Positions 15,731-24,244 of a stretch of DNA of 39,363 nt are shown here, in pieces. The stretch lies in NCBI GenBank assembly GCA_023144635.1, contig JAGLFH010000035.1, positions 1 to 39,363 of the forward strand, given 5' to 3'. This DNA is from Candidatus Auribacterota bacterium. GTDB lineage: Bacteria; Auribacterota; JAFGBW01; JAFGJP01. Every line of letters begins with the position of its first letter. Within the stretch, counting starts at the first letter, position 1. Made by a program: the position numbers and the translations under genes. The notes beneath the pieces were generated by a model. The model was not told the DNA's origin and made no database searches. It was given only the letters and a program-made list of their open reading frames with translations.

Positions 15731-16139
15731 CTAAGTTGTTAATATTGAAATTCAAAGAACTCTTAAAAGTTATAGATACATGATACTTCTTTCATCACCC
15801 CATGTCAAACATTGAATGATGAATAAAGATAGACATGAAAGTCCAAAGGGGCTTTCATGCTACGCATGAAAAGTTTTGCGTTGTGAGTGTTGAGTTTCCA
15901 CCAGAGGTGGATCCGCCTCTAGAGGAAAGGTGCGCAGACGCGCGATATTGTAAAGGACAAAAAGCAGAATAAAGAAAGAATTTTACCCTCCTCTATGGCG
16001 GACTTTCAGTACGGACACATTAAAATTAAGGGTAAAAGTTTATGAAGTTTTGAATGCTGAAGATAGATGGAAAAAGTAAATAAAAAAAATAGTTATTGGA
16101 CCACTGACTCTGTCCACCTCTATTCTTTACTTCCTGTAT
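15731..16139. repeat. Intergenic region with repeat B and small hairpins
   Basis: No gene. A short repeat B copy (TTTCATGCTACGCATGAAAA, 15853-15872) is followed by GTTTCCACCAGAGGTGG and GGATCCGCCTCTAGAGG, which can pair with themselves. A GGCGGACTTTCAG word also recurs near 19250 and 35300. The last part (about 16090-16130) carries ACTCTGTCCACC, a family-I-like remnant. Confidence 0.5.
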
Positions 16140-16847
16140 TTATTTTTCTCTCAATTTTACAAAAACATAAATTATAGGTCTATCAGCATTACCATTAATT
16201 CGTTCAATATTTGCTGTTAATACTATTGACTTATCTGATAACCATCTATGGAATGCTGTTGTTTGACCTTTTTTTATATAACCTATCTTATGGGATCCAA
16301 CCATACACCGTATTGCATCTTGATCATACCCGTTTGTGGGTTCAGGAATAAGCACAACTTCATCATCTTTGTGAATTAATTTCATGTTTAATGTTTTTAT
16401 ATATCTAGTACCAGCTAATTCAACCAACATTTCAGCAGGAATTTCTATGTCATCAAATGGATTTACAACTAAAAAACCATCACTTGGCAATTTTGCCCCA
16501 GTATATCCTAATAAAGTAAAATCATCTATTTGAACGTTGTTTGGTATTCTGAATTCCTCTAAATATTCTGCAAAATCATTTCTGGTTCTTGGAGTTATTC
16601 TTCGCATAAAAGCCTCAAGAACCCCAGAATTATATAATTCTGGATTTATCTTAAAAGGAGGATAAATAGTAAAGCCTAAATCGGTTGCTCGTTCAAAATC
16701 TCTTGTATTTTTCAAATATCGAAATAAATATTCGTTATTCTTCTTCTGTAATTCCGCCACAGTAAAAAGAGTTCTGTCTTTTCCTTCCGGCGCTTGCCAA
16801 CAGAGTAATAATCTATGCGGCTCTCTAATATTTTGTATTAAATTCAT
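16140..16847 (-). CDS. HIRAN-domain protein paired with HipA kinase
   Basis: This is a 235-residue protein. The C-terminal about 100 residues fit a HIRAN domain (PF08797): a strand with ELAGTRYIKTLNMKLIHKDD, then EVVLIPEPTNGYDQDAIRCM and KIGYIKKGQTTAF. These match the usual 'EP.N.YD..AI.V...G..IGY.P' signature. The N-terminal half (LLLCWQAPEGKDRTLFTVAE and TRDFERATDLGF) has the look of the HipB/HipA-N-associated domain seen next to HipA kinases. HIRAN domains in Rad5/HLTF bind 3' single-strand DNA ends. In bacteria they occur in DNA-processing and defence contexts. It starts one base after the HipA stop. DNA-damage sensing for the kinase is inferred. Confidence 0.75.
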   Translation of the reverse strand: MNLIQNIREPHRLLLCWQAPEGKDRTLFTVAELQKKNNEYLFRYLKNTRDFERATDLGFTIYPPFKINPELYNSGVLEAFMRRITPRTRNDFAEYLEEFRIPNNVQIDDFTLLGYTGAKLPSDGFLVVNPFDDIEIPAEMLVELAGTRYIKTLNMKLIHKDDEVVLIPEPTNGYDQDAIRCMVGSHKIGYIKKGQTTAFHRWLSDKSIVLTANIERINGNADRPIIYVFVKLREK

Positions 16848-16848
16848 T

Positions 16849-17814
16849 TTATATTTTCAATTTTTCAATTAAATTATTTCTTCTATAAATTAGTAATTTT
16901 TCAATAAAATTTGCCCGCTTTTCAGAAAGTTTGCAATATACATTAAATGTTGTCAACTCCATTATAGCATTATTAAGTTTTTCTTCGTCAAAATATAAAA
17001 TCCTTTTAACAGCATCTATTACTTCTGGATGTTCACAGATAAATCTTTTGATTAATTCAACATGCCCTATTCTTACGTCTTCATCAAGAGACCATTTCAT
17101 ATGATGTGTTCCTTTTAAAACATATTTTTCAAGCCTAGATGGTTCATTAAAAGAATCAAAATTCCTTTCTAATATTTCATGTCCCATACTAGTTCCATTA
17201 TCAAACACTGGAGTCATCCTTTTTGGAAAAGGTTTTTTATCTTTATAACTCCAAATTATCCCCCAATTATCCTGATGTCTATCTGTATTCCCAATAAGAG
17301 CATCAAAAGCAAGTGTCTTAGCCCAGTATTCAGGCCAATTAAAATTAAAGCTGAAACTTTTCTTTAAGAAAGAATGCAAAGTTTTGATTGATTTTAGATT
17401 ATGTTGAATCCCTTTATCTCTATCATAGTTAGAAATTAACATTTGCATATAATTTGCACCAGACATCTTTAATTCTGTCGAATAGCCTGGATAACTAAAG
17501 AACCACTCCACCAATGCTCCAACCCTCATAGTCCCTTTATCTATAGCAACAAAAGTAGGTGGAACCTCAACCCCTGCTAGACACCCTAATTTATATGCAA
17601 TTATCTCCACCCAAAACTGCTCTGGATATCTAGAATAAGATAATTTGAACAAGTATTTATGATTAGGAATGATAAAATCATAAATACGCTCATTAGGAGC
17701 TATATATAATGATTTTTCCTTTGATCCCTCTGGATAAATCTTATTATCTTCTGCTATCCGCCAGTCATCAATCTCAATTATTTCTTTCGGATTTTGAATC
17801 AATACTTTGCTCAT
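16849..17814 (-). CDS. HipA-like protein kinase
   Basis: This is a 321-residue HipA-family kinase. Seen are an early ATP-lysine motif KYLFKLSYSR (Lys57), Glu70 in the following helix, the catalytic loop ALIGNTDRHQDNWGI (172-186; Asp178, Asn183) and the metal-binding PVFDNGTSMG (Asp205). It lacks the N-terminal HipA_N subdomain, so it resembles the short HipA forms rather than E. coli HipA (440 residues). E. coli HipA phosphorylates glutamyl-tRNA synthetase and induces dormancy. The target here is unknown. No HipB repressor is adjacent; the partner is the HIRAN protein. Confidence 0.85.
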   Translation of the reverse strand: MSKVLIQNPKEIIEIDDWRIAEDNKIYPEGSKEKSLYIAPNERIYDFIIPNHKYLFKLSYSRYPEQFWVEIIAYKLGCLAGVEVPPTFVAIDKGTMRVGALVEWFFSYPGYSTELKMSGANYMQMLISNYDRDKGIQHNLKSIKTLHSFLKKSFSFNFNWPEYWAKTLAFDALIGNTDRHQDNWGIIWSYKDKKPFPKRMTPVFDNGTSMGHEILERNFDSFNEPSRLEKYVLKGTHHMKWSLDEDVRIGHVELIKRFICEHPEVIDAVKRILYFDEEKLNNAIMELTTFNVYCKLSEKRANFIEKLLIYRRNNLIEKLKI

Positions 17815-18013
17815 AAATTAATGATTTTAGTTATTAACATAATTTTACATAATATTGTTGATAAATGGAAAAATTATTTTCTATTTTTCATCGCCTGTTA
17901 TCCTGTCAAAAATCAATTTAGTTTAATAAAGAATTCGTTACCTGAATTGTGACAATATACACCCTACTACTTTTTGCTTTTCTTCGCGCTTCTTCGCGTA
18001 TCTTAACGGCTAA

Positions 18014-19153
18014 TCATTTTAATGTTTTTGCAAAAACTTCGAGTAAACTCTGTGCAGCTTTCTTACAAGTATAATTGAGGACTTTTTGTTTGCAGCGTTC
18101 AACATAGATAGTCCGTTCTGATTCAGATTGTATGAAGACAGATAGTTTTTCTGCCATATCTTTTACGTTATCAGGATTAAAATAAAGTACGGAGTTTTCA
18201 AGTACTTCTTTATTAATAGGGATATTTGATACTGCTGCAGGACATCCCCTTAAAAAACCTTCTAAAGGAGTAAGCCCGAACCCTTCGTATTTAGATGGGT
18301 TAACAAGAAGTTTGGCGTTTGAATAAAGGAGTTCAAGATCAGCCTCGTTCACATACCCCGTAAAACTAACCGAACGATCAAGATTTAACCTTTTTAAAAG
18401 TTCAAAAAGCTCCGGGTAAAAGCGGGGATCTTTTTTACCTGCTATAACAAGGTTTACCCCGTAGATCTTGTCCTTAACTTCTTTAAACGCTTTTAGAAGA
18501 CCAGTTAAATTTTTGTATGGATCCTGTCTTCCCACATATAATATATATGGTTTTTTGGTTACTGCTTTTTCAACATTATTTGATATTTGCTGGGATGTTT
18601 TTAATGCTTCAATACCTTCATAGACGACAGATAATTTGGATTCGTATGAAATACCGTAATGTTTGAAAAAATCGTTTCTTGTTGTCTCACTCACCACAAC
18701 AATATGACGGGAACGTTTTACTACCAAATAGTTCAGTATCCGGAAAAGAGTATGGAACCTTCCTTTACGGGTGCCTGCAACATAGACAGGATGGAGGATC
18801 GGAATAAGATCATGAAAAGTTGAGATAGTACGTGCATCACATACAAAAGGAATTCCAAAATAAGGAGAGTAAAATACATCAATTTTATTATTCTTTAAAA
18901 GATCAGGAAGCAAAAACTGGTCTTTTATGGAAAATACCTTTGTTGTTGAATGAATTATTTTAAAAGGAATATGGTCCAGTCCCAGATAAGATAAAAGCCT
19001 TTTTTTATCCTCTTTAGGATCATTTACAATTAATGAGATATCAAAAGGCAGATCACCTATTTCAATAAGCCCTTTTAACATCATTAAAAGGTATTTGGCT
19101 ATTCCTGATATTTCTTTTCCTATTAACCTGCAATCTATTGCTACTTTTTTCAT
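18014..19153 (-). CDS. Glycosyltransferase family 4
   Basis: This 379-residue protein, counted from ATG 19153, has AAAAGGA seven bases upstream. The alternative upstream start at 19174 is not needed. It is a GT-B fold enzyme: an N-terminal acceptor domain (IDCRLIGKEISGIAKYLLMM), a KPYILYVGRQDPYKNLTGLL linker that starts the nucleotide-sugar domain, and the E-x7-E motif KYEGFGLTPLE. It transfers a sugar from a nucleotide donor to an envelope polysaccharide or lipid acceptor; the donor is unknown. Together with the GT4 at 19703 it suggests cell-surface glycan synthesis. A 549-bp repeat block separates the two genes. Confidence 0.88.
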   Translation of the reverse strand: MKKVAIDCRLIGKEISGIAKYLLMMLKGLIEIGDLPFDISLIVNDPKEDKKRLLSYLGLDHIPFKIIHSTTKVFSIKDQFLLPDLLKNNKIDVFYSPYFGIPFVCDARTISTFHDLIPILHPVYVAGTRKGRFHTLFRILNYLVVKRSRHIVVVSETTRNDFFKHYGISYESKLSVVYEGIEALKTSQQISNNVEKAVTKKPYILYVGRQDPYKNLTGLLKAFKEVKDKIYGVNLVIAGKKDPRFYPELFELLKRLNLDRSVSFTGYVNEADLELLYSNAKLLVNPSKYEGFGLTPLEGFLRGCPAAVSNIPINKEVLENSVLYFNPDNVKDMAEKLSVFIQSESERTIYVERCKQKVLNYTCKKAAQSLLEVFAKTLK

Positions 19154-19702
19154 GATAAATCCTTTTGAAACCACGAATTACGCTAATTACACTAATTAAA
19201 TAAAAGCATAAAAACAAAATCATAAAGCAAAAACATTTGCCACCGAGCTCATCCTCCTTCGGCGGACTTATCAGCACGAACACGGAGAAAACACAAATAA
19301 AAACAAAAACTTTTCAATTTCACCACGAAGGACACGGAGAAATAAAGGTTCTGGGTTTTAGGTACTAGGTTCTAGCTAACACCTATTGCCTGCTTTACTT
19401 TCTGATCTCCCAAATCTGCGTTTATCTGCGTCCCATTATTATAATGTCGCCGACCTGTCTCGCCGAAGCCTTGGCAAAGGCGGAAGGCTCCTTAACACTT
19501 TTTACGGAGATTCCTGCCTGCGCAGGAATGACAACGTTTACGTTTTTGCTTTTACACGGACAGGCACAGAGACCTGTCCCTATTGCAAATCCGCCAATCT
19601 TTTTGGAGGACATACCTTTTATCTTTCTTATTTTATACGGGCACAACATATTGCGCCCCTACTACTTTTTTATTCGCGTCAATTCGTGTAATTCGTGGTT
19701 AA
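19154..19702. repeat. Intergenic repeat mosaic
   Basis: No real gene. Contents: H words (about 19175-19345); C module (about 19345-19378); an E-type segment CCTGTCTCGCCGAAGCCTTG (about 19454-19488); a G element GATTCCTGCCTGCGCAGGAA (19509-19528); an F hairpin with stem GGACAGG/CCTGTCC (19558-19579); a second F-like element with GGGCACAA/TTGCGCCC (about 19639-19658); then CGTCAATTCGTGTAATTCGT words. Confidence 0.65.
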
Positions 19703-20836
19703 TTATATCTTCTTATATATTTCCAGTGTTTTATCTGCTGTTTTTTCCCATGTGTAGCTGTTTGCTATATCAAAACCTCTTTTTATTATCAATTCTCTTT
19801 TTGCATCATTACGAATATGATCAATTATTATATCATAAAGATCATCGGGAGTTGTTTTAAACGGGTCAAAGTACACCACACCGTCTTTCAAGACTTCTTT
19901 AAGTGATGCCTGGTCCGATGATATTACTAAAGTACCACTTCGCATTGCCTCCAGTGGAGGCAGGCCAAACCCTTCATAAAACGTAGGAAAAACAAACATA
20001 TCAGCCGCGCTGTACATAAGAGGAAGGTCAGTCTCCTTTACATAACCCAAATGATGAATACGATCCGAAAATCTGGATTCTTCAATTTCTTTTAAAATAG
20101 ATTCATAAGACCAGCCGCAACGACCTATTATAACAAGATGATAGTTTGTATTCTTTGCCAAAATATTGAATGCTTTTATAAGAAGCGGTATATTTTTTCT
20201 TGGTTCCAGCGTGCCTGTAAAAAGCAAAAACGGACCATTTATCTTATATTTGATTTTTATTGCATCTAACTTTGCAATATCATTTACTTTTTTAAAACAA
20301 TCATCAACACCAAGGTGAGTTACAAAGATTTTATCTTCCGGGTATTTGAATAATGTGACTATCTCTTTTTTTGTAAATTCTGAGATGACCGCTAACCCAT
20401 CAGCAACATCAAGAGTCTCCTCAAGCATTCTCTCAAGCCTTGCTTTGTTTTTTTCCTCAGCAAACTCAGGAAACCTCTTAAAACTTGCATCGTACACTGT
20501 AACCAGTTTTTTACCTTTTTTAACTGGAAGCGTTACAAAATTAGTAAAATGATACAAGTCATGCTCCCCTGCATAAAATTCAACTTTTGGAGTTGAGAAA
20601 TAAGTCCATAACTTGTAAGCAATAAAGCCGGGAATATATTTTATCTCTTTATTTTTCATACGTGGATTTTTTTTTATCATTTCCTGATCTTTAAAATTAC
20701 GACGCGCATTAAAATAAAAAACCGATATATCACAATCAAGATCTCTTTTTGCAAAAGATTCTATCAAACAATACGTATACCTTCCCACCCCGGTACGCTT
20801 TGCAACAAAAGGTTGCGCTTCAATACATATTTTCAT
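19703..20836 (-). CDS. Glycosyltransferase family 4
   Basis: This 377-residue GT-B enzyme, counted from ATG 20836, has GAGG eight to eleven bases upstream. The frame from TTG 20851 is less likely. The N-terminus MKICIEAQPFVAKRTGVGRY carries the typical GVGRY loop. The donor domain has PFLLFTGTLEPRKNIPLLIK and FVFPTFYEGFGLPPLEAMRS with the E-x7-E motif. It resembles mannosyltransferase-like enzymes of O-antigen or exopolysaccharide pathways; the donor is not certain. It follows the GspM-like gene by 24 bp and could share its transcript. Confidence 0.88.
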   Translation of the reverse strand: MKICIEAQPFVAKRTGVGRYTYCLIESFAKRDLDCDISVFYFNARRNFKDQEMIKKNPRMKNKEIKYIPGFIAYKLWTYFSTPKVEFYAGEHDLYHFTNFVTLPVKKGKKLVTVYDASFKRFPEFAEEKNKARLERMLEETLDVADGLAVISEFTKKEIVTLFKYPEDKIFVTHLGVDDCFKKVNDIAKLDAIKIKYKINGPFLLFTGTLEPRKNIPLLIKAFNILAKNTNYHLVIIGRCGWSYESILKEIEESRFSDRIHHLGYVKETDLPLMYSAADMFVFPTFYEGFGLPPLEAMRSGTLVISSDQASLKEVLKDGVVYFDPFKTTPDDLYDIIIDHIRNDAKRELIIKRGFDIANSYTWEKTADKTLEIYKKI

Positions 20837-20860
20837 TTTTTTTAACCTCAACTATAAATC

Positions 20861-21262
20861 TTATTTATTAATAAACTTAATTCTGGCTTTTATTGCATTA
20901 TCAATATAATCAATGGCCTCTATGTTGATCGATGGCCAGTAGGTTTCAACAAAACAAAGAAACCTGTATAAAAGATCCGTATCGATGTCTTTTACCTCTA
21001 ACATTAAATCCTTTTCATCACTTGTTATTTCAACATCCATTTTCATGTTATTTTCAAAAAAAGTGATTAATTCTTTTTCCAAAAATTCACCATCTACGTA
21101 AACAGCAGGTAAAGCATCAATTGATATATTACCTAAACTGCTGCTGAATTTTTTGTAACTTCTAATATTCTTTCTGATCCTTATTGAAGATGCCAATGCA
21201 TAAAAATGAAAGACCGCACCAAGGATAAATAAAACTAATATTATTTTTCTGTTTTTCAGCAT
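20861..21262 (-). CDS. GspM-like type II secretion protein (short)
   Basis: This 133-residue protein has a single N-terminal membrane helix (KIILVLFILGAVFHFYALAS) and a short periplasmic alpha/beta domain (VYVDGEFLEKELITFFENNM, then two further strands with KARIKFINK). Size, topology and position directly after the GspL-like gene suggest the inner-membrane platform subunit GspM or its PilO equivalent. GspM sequences are very divergent, so the call depends on context. It lies 10 bp after the GspL-like stop. Confidence 0.55.
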   Translation of the reverse strand: MLKNRKIILVLFILGAVFHFYALASSIRIRKNIRSYKKFSSSLGNISIDALPAVYVDGEFLEKELITFFENNMKMDVEITSDEKDLMLEVKDIDTDLLYRFLCFVETYWPSINIEAIDYIDNAIKARIKFINK

Positions 21263-21272
21263 AATTAATTTA

Positions 21273-22580
21273 TTATTTATTGTTCACTTGCAGTCTTATG
21301 ATATCGAATCCTTTTCTTTTCTCTAATAAAGACCACTCATCTACCCTTTTCAGAGAATGCAAAAAAGCATCTCTGTTATTATCTTCACTAAAAACCATTT
21401 TAATTTCATATACACCCAAATTCTTACTAAACCTCTCCAGTTTCCATTCAGAATCCCGAGGTATGCAGAATATTATTTTACTAAAGATATATGATACGGG
21501 TTTATCAGTTAAACTTTCTCTTTGCCTAATATTATCCCCTGCTTTTCCAAGGATATCTATAGCACTTATATCATCTAATGATAAAGCAGGTACATATGGC
21601 CTTGCCTCACCAATAATCATTCTTCTTGTCTTACGCTCAAGATTTTTCATTGAAATAAACCCTAAAACACCTATAAGACAAAAAAGAGCTGCAATTATCG
21701 ATAACCACTTATTATTAATTTGTTTGCTATCTTTTATTGTTATTTTGGAAGATATATCTATCATCGCTTTATTTATACCTGTTGATGCAACCGAAAATAA
21801 TAAAAGTTCATCATCCCTAGAATTGGGATCTATTTTTTTTACTATATGATTATGAGTAAAAGGCATGAACATATAAGGAGTTTGTTTGAGTTTTAATTTT
21901 TCTCCTATTTCAGTTCTTTTTGCATCATTTGCAAAAAAAGCAATGCTTCTGTTCATATCAGGAAAATTTTTATGCAGTTTTTCGACCGTTCTTATTATTT
22001 CATCTATACCTTCATCTATATTTTCAAAATCAACCGTTATATGACGTGAATAAATAAGCGAATCCTTAAAAACCAGATCTATTTCAAGGTCTTTTATCCA
22101 TTGAACATGAACGATTGGACTTTTTTCCGAAAGCTCAAGGACTTCAGGATACAAAGTAGAAACAATACCTGTTTTTTGCGGAAGATAATTTTTGGAAGTA
22201 AACACATCCTCAATGAGTTTTAACCATGTGTTTTCAAAATAAAATACAGTTACCAGCTTTTTATCTTTATTTTTATCACCTACAAAGACAAAACTATGTT
22301 TTTGAGGATCATAAAGGGGGTTTTCAAGAAGCTTATTATTAACTACCTTTTCAAAATCTTCTAAAGAAGTATTAGCTAATATTTCACATTCATCTTCAAA
22401 AATAATATCTCTTGCAAGGTAAACTTCAAAATTGTTTATCTCCAAACTTGATGCAAAAAGTGTATCAACGTTTTTATGGATGTCATCCATTGAAAAAGAT
22501 CCGACGAAAGATGCAAGATCATCTTTTAATACACTATATTTTCTTAAACTCTTTTTAGTAAAAATAAAAACTGTTTTCAT
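21273..22580 (-). CDS. GspL-like type II secretion protein
   Basis: This 435-residue protein has a large cytoplasmic actin-like (PilM/GspL-type) domain (about 1-285), a membrane helix (about 292-311, WLSIIAALFCLIGVLGFISM) and a 120-residue periplasmic part ending with a ferredoxin-like domain (WKLERFSKNLGVYEIKMVFS). GspL recruits the ATPase GspE to the inner-membrane platform. This architecture and the order K-L-M support the call even though sequence identity is low. It starts 13 bp after gspK; there is no clear ribosome-binding site. Confidence 0.65.
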   Translation of the reverse strand: MKTVFIFTKKSLRKYSVLKDDLASFVGSFSMDDIHKNVDTLFASSLEINNFEVYLARDIIFEDECEILANTSLEDFEKVVNNKLLENPLYDPQKHSFVFVGDKNKDKKLVTVFYFENTWLKLIEDVFTSKNYLPQKTGIVSTLYPEVLELSEKSPIVHVQWIKDLEIDLVFKDSLIYSRHITVDFENIDEGIDEIIRTVEKLHKNFPDMNRSIAFFANDAKRTEIGEKLKLKQTPYMFMPFTHNHIVKKIDPNSRDDELLLFSVASTGINKAMIDISSKITIKDSKQINNKWLSIIAALFCLIGVLGFISMKNLERKTRRMIIGEARPYVPALSLDDISAIDILGKAGDNIRQRESLTDKPVSYIFSKIIFCIPRDSEWKLERFSKNLGVYEIKMVFSEDNNRDAFLHSLKRVDEWSLLEKRKGFDIIRLQVNNK

Positions 22581-22593
22581 ATTAGCTAGATAT

Positions 22594-23364
22594 TTAATTT
22601 TTCTTTATTCTTAGACGATTTGCTTTTTTATCATCCATTTTATAAACCGCTTTTATTTGAAAAGATCTTTTTTCATCTTTTGCAATTGATATGATTGTAA
22701 AACAATTGCTCTTTACCGTAAACGACAGAATAGAGAATGGAATGTTTTTGCAAAAACACTCCTGCCTCATATATTCTACTTCTGTTATATTTTTAAGCGG
22801 ATCTTTTACCCTATCTTTTATAAAAGAGATCAAGTCGGATCTGTTTTTAAAAAAAAGCGCTAAAATTTCCTTATGTGCAGTATTAAGGTTAAGTTTGAGG
22901 TTTTTCTCAAATGTTACATATTTTTCTATATTTTTCCCTACAACCTCATTATTTTCATTTGATGATAGAATTTCAGATATTATTTTTCCCGTATCATTAA
23001 AAAAATAATTGTCCTGTATGTTTTCAGTATTCTCCCTTAAATCCTTTATATTTATCTTTGAGTTCTCGTCTTCTATAAAAGTCCTTACATGATACTTACC
23101 TATACGAAACGCCTCCTCACATTGCGAAATATCACTAAAACTCGTATAACCTTTTGACTGCATTGATAATAAGTTTTCAAGTGTAACGTTAATACCGCTT
23201 CTTGCTGCAAAATCAAGACCTGCTCTATTAGAGTTTACCTTTTCTAACCTGTATAATTTGCCGGCAAATGATATTATAACTGAAAATATCATTATGGCAG
23301 AAAATAATATTACCACTATAAGAAGTACTGAAAAGCCGGCATCAGATGCTTTTCTTGATATCAT
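22594..23364 (-). CDS. gspK: GspK-like minor pseudopilin of type II secretion
   Basis: This 256-residue protein has a prepilin-like N-terminus: DAGFSVLLIVVILFSAIMIF, with Gly-Phe at the expected cleavage point and a hydrophobic helix. The GspK hallmarks follow: a DENSKINIKDL segment, the LNLNTAHKEIL (NLNTA) motif, and a C-terminal strand region. GspK caps the pseudopilus tip. The usual Glu5 after cleavage is replaced by Leu in GFSVL, which fits GspK, which normally lacks Glu5. It overlaps the ABC permease gene by 23 bases and has AAGGGA at a good distance, so translation is probably coupled to the permease. Confidence 0.8.
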   Translation of the reverse strand: MISRKASDAGFSVLLIVVILFSAIMIFSVIISFAGKLYRLEKVNSNRAGLDFAARSGINVTLENLLSMQSKGYTSFSDISQCEEAFRIGKYHVRTFIEDENSKINIKDLRENTENIQDNYFFNDTGKIISEILSSNENNEVVGKNIEKYVTFEKNLKLNLNTAHKEILALFFKNRSDLISFIKDRVKDPLKNITEVEYMRQECFCKNIPFSILSFTVKSNCFTIISIAKDEKRSFQIKAVYKMDDKKANRLRIKKN

Positions 23365-24184
23365 AAAAATCCCTTAAAGAATCTCCAAGCAAATTAAAAG
23401 AAGTTACTAAAATGGCTATCATAACACCGGGTATAATAGAAAGCCTTGGAATACTGCGCAAAAAAGAATAACTGTTACTAACCATTCCGCCCCAGCTGGG
23501 TTCTGGAGGATTTATTCCAAGCCCTAAAAAACTAAGTGCCGATTCACCCAGAATAAAACTTCCCATTTTAAGAGTACATGTTACGATTAAAATAGATATT
23601 GAATTAGGAATAATATGTCTTATTACTATATTTGTTATGGTTGTCCCCAAAGAGCGGGAAGCAAGAACATAATCACTTGTCATAAGCTGCTTTGCTGCTC
23701 CTCTTGAAATTCTGGCAAAACTCCCCCAACCTGATAAAGAAAGAGCAATAACAATAGTAAGGATACCTCCCCTTAAAACTGCTGCTGCAGCGATCGCAAG
23801 AAGTAAAGATGGAATAGCAAAGGAAATGTCAATAAACTGGTTTATTACAATATCACACGTTCCTCCTCTAACCCCTGCAATAAGACCTAACGTAACACCA
23901 ATTGTAAATGCAATAAAGGTTGTAAGAAGACCGATAATAACTGATGTCCTTCCTCCATAGATAATTCTTGCAAAAACATCTCTTCCAAGCTGGTCTGTTC
24001 CCATAATATTTTTTCCAGATGGCGGCATAAACTTATCTTTTAAACTATCTTTAATGGGATCAAGATCCATAAATATAGGTAGCAAAAAAACGCATCCTAT
24101 CATGATAAGCGCTACTACTAAGGACACAAATCCTACAGGTTCTCTTCTAGCAAAATCCATCAGCTTTTCAAAGATTTTATTCAT
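23342..24184 (-). CDS. ABC transporter permease, DppC/OppC family
   Basis: This 280-residue protein, counted from ATG 24184, has six membrane segments. Family motifs are MGTDQLGRDVFARIIYGGRT near the start of the core domain, and the EAA-type loop with DYVLASRSLGTTITNIVIRH then IIPNSI that contacts the ATPase. ESALSFLGLGINPPEPSWGG is the strongly conserved C-terminal DppC motif. It imports di- or oligopeptides, or related solutes. A DppB partner, ATPases and binding protein are not adjacent on the right; only repeats lie upstream. The start has no obvious ribosome-binding site and follows a 22-bp palindrome. Confidence 0.85.
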   Translation of the reverse strand: MNKIFEKLMDFARREPVGFVSLVVALIMIGCVFLLPIFMDLDPIKDSLKDKFMPPSGKNIMGTDQLGRDVFARIIYGGRTSVIIGLLTTFIAFTIGVTLGLIAGVRGGTCDIVINQFIDISFAIPSLLLAIAAAAVLRGGILTIVIALSLSGWGSFARISRGAAKQLMTSDYVLASRSLGTTITNIVIRHIIPNSISILIVTCTLKMGSFILGESALSFLGLGINPPEPSWGGMVSNSYSFLRSIPRLSIIPGVMIAILVTSFNLLGDSLRDFYDIKKSI

Positions 24185-24222
24185 AGTAATAAGTCTATAA
24201 CGAATGGAAAAAAGATGCAAGA

Positions 24223-24244
24223 GCCGGAAACGTACGTTTCCGGC
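24223..24244. promoter_or_regulatory. 22-bp perfect palindrome upstream of dppC-like gene
   Basis: GCCGGAAACGT is followed at once by its exact reverse complement ACGTTTCCGGC, 38 bp upstream of the permease ATG. It could be an operator or a hairpin in the 5' leader. It does not recur in the window. Confidence 0.5.

Noticed and set aside
19386..19860. Plus-strand frames of 101 and 138 codons
   Set aside because: They are translations of G, E and F repeat modules and, in the second case, of the strand opposite the GT4 gene.
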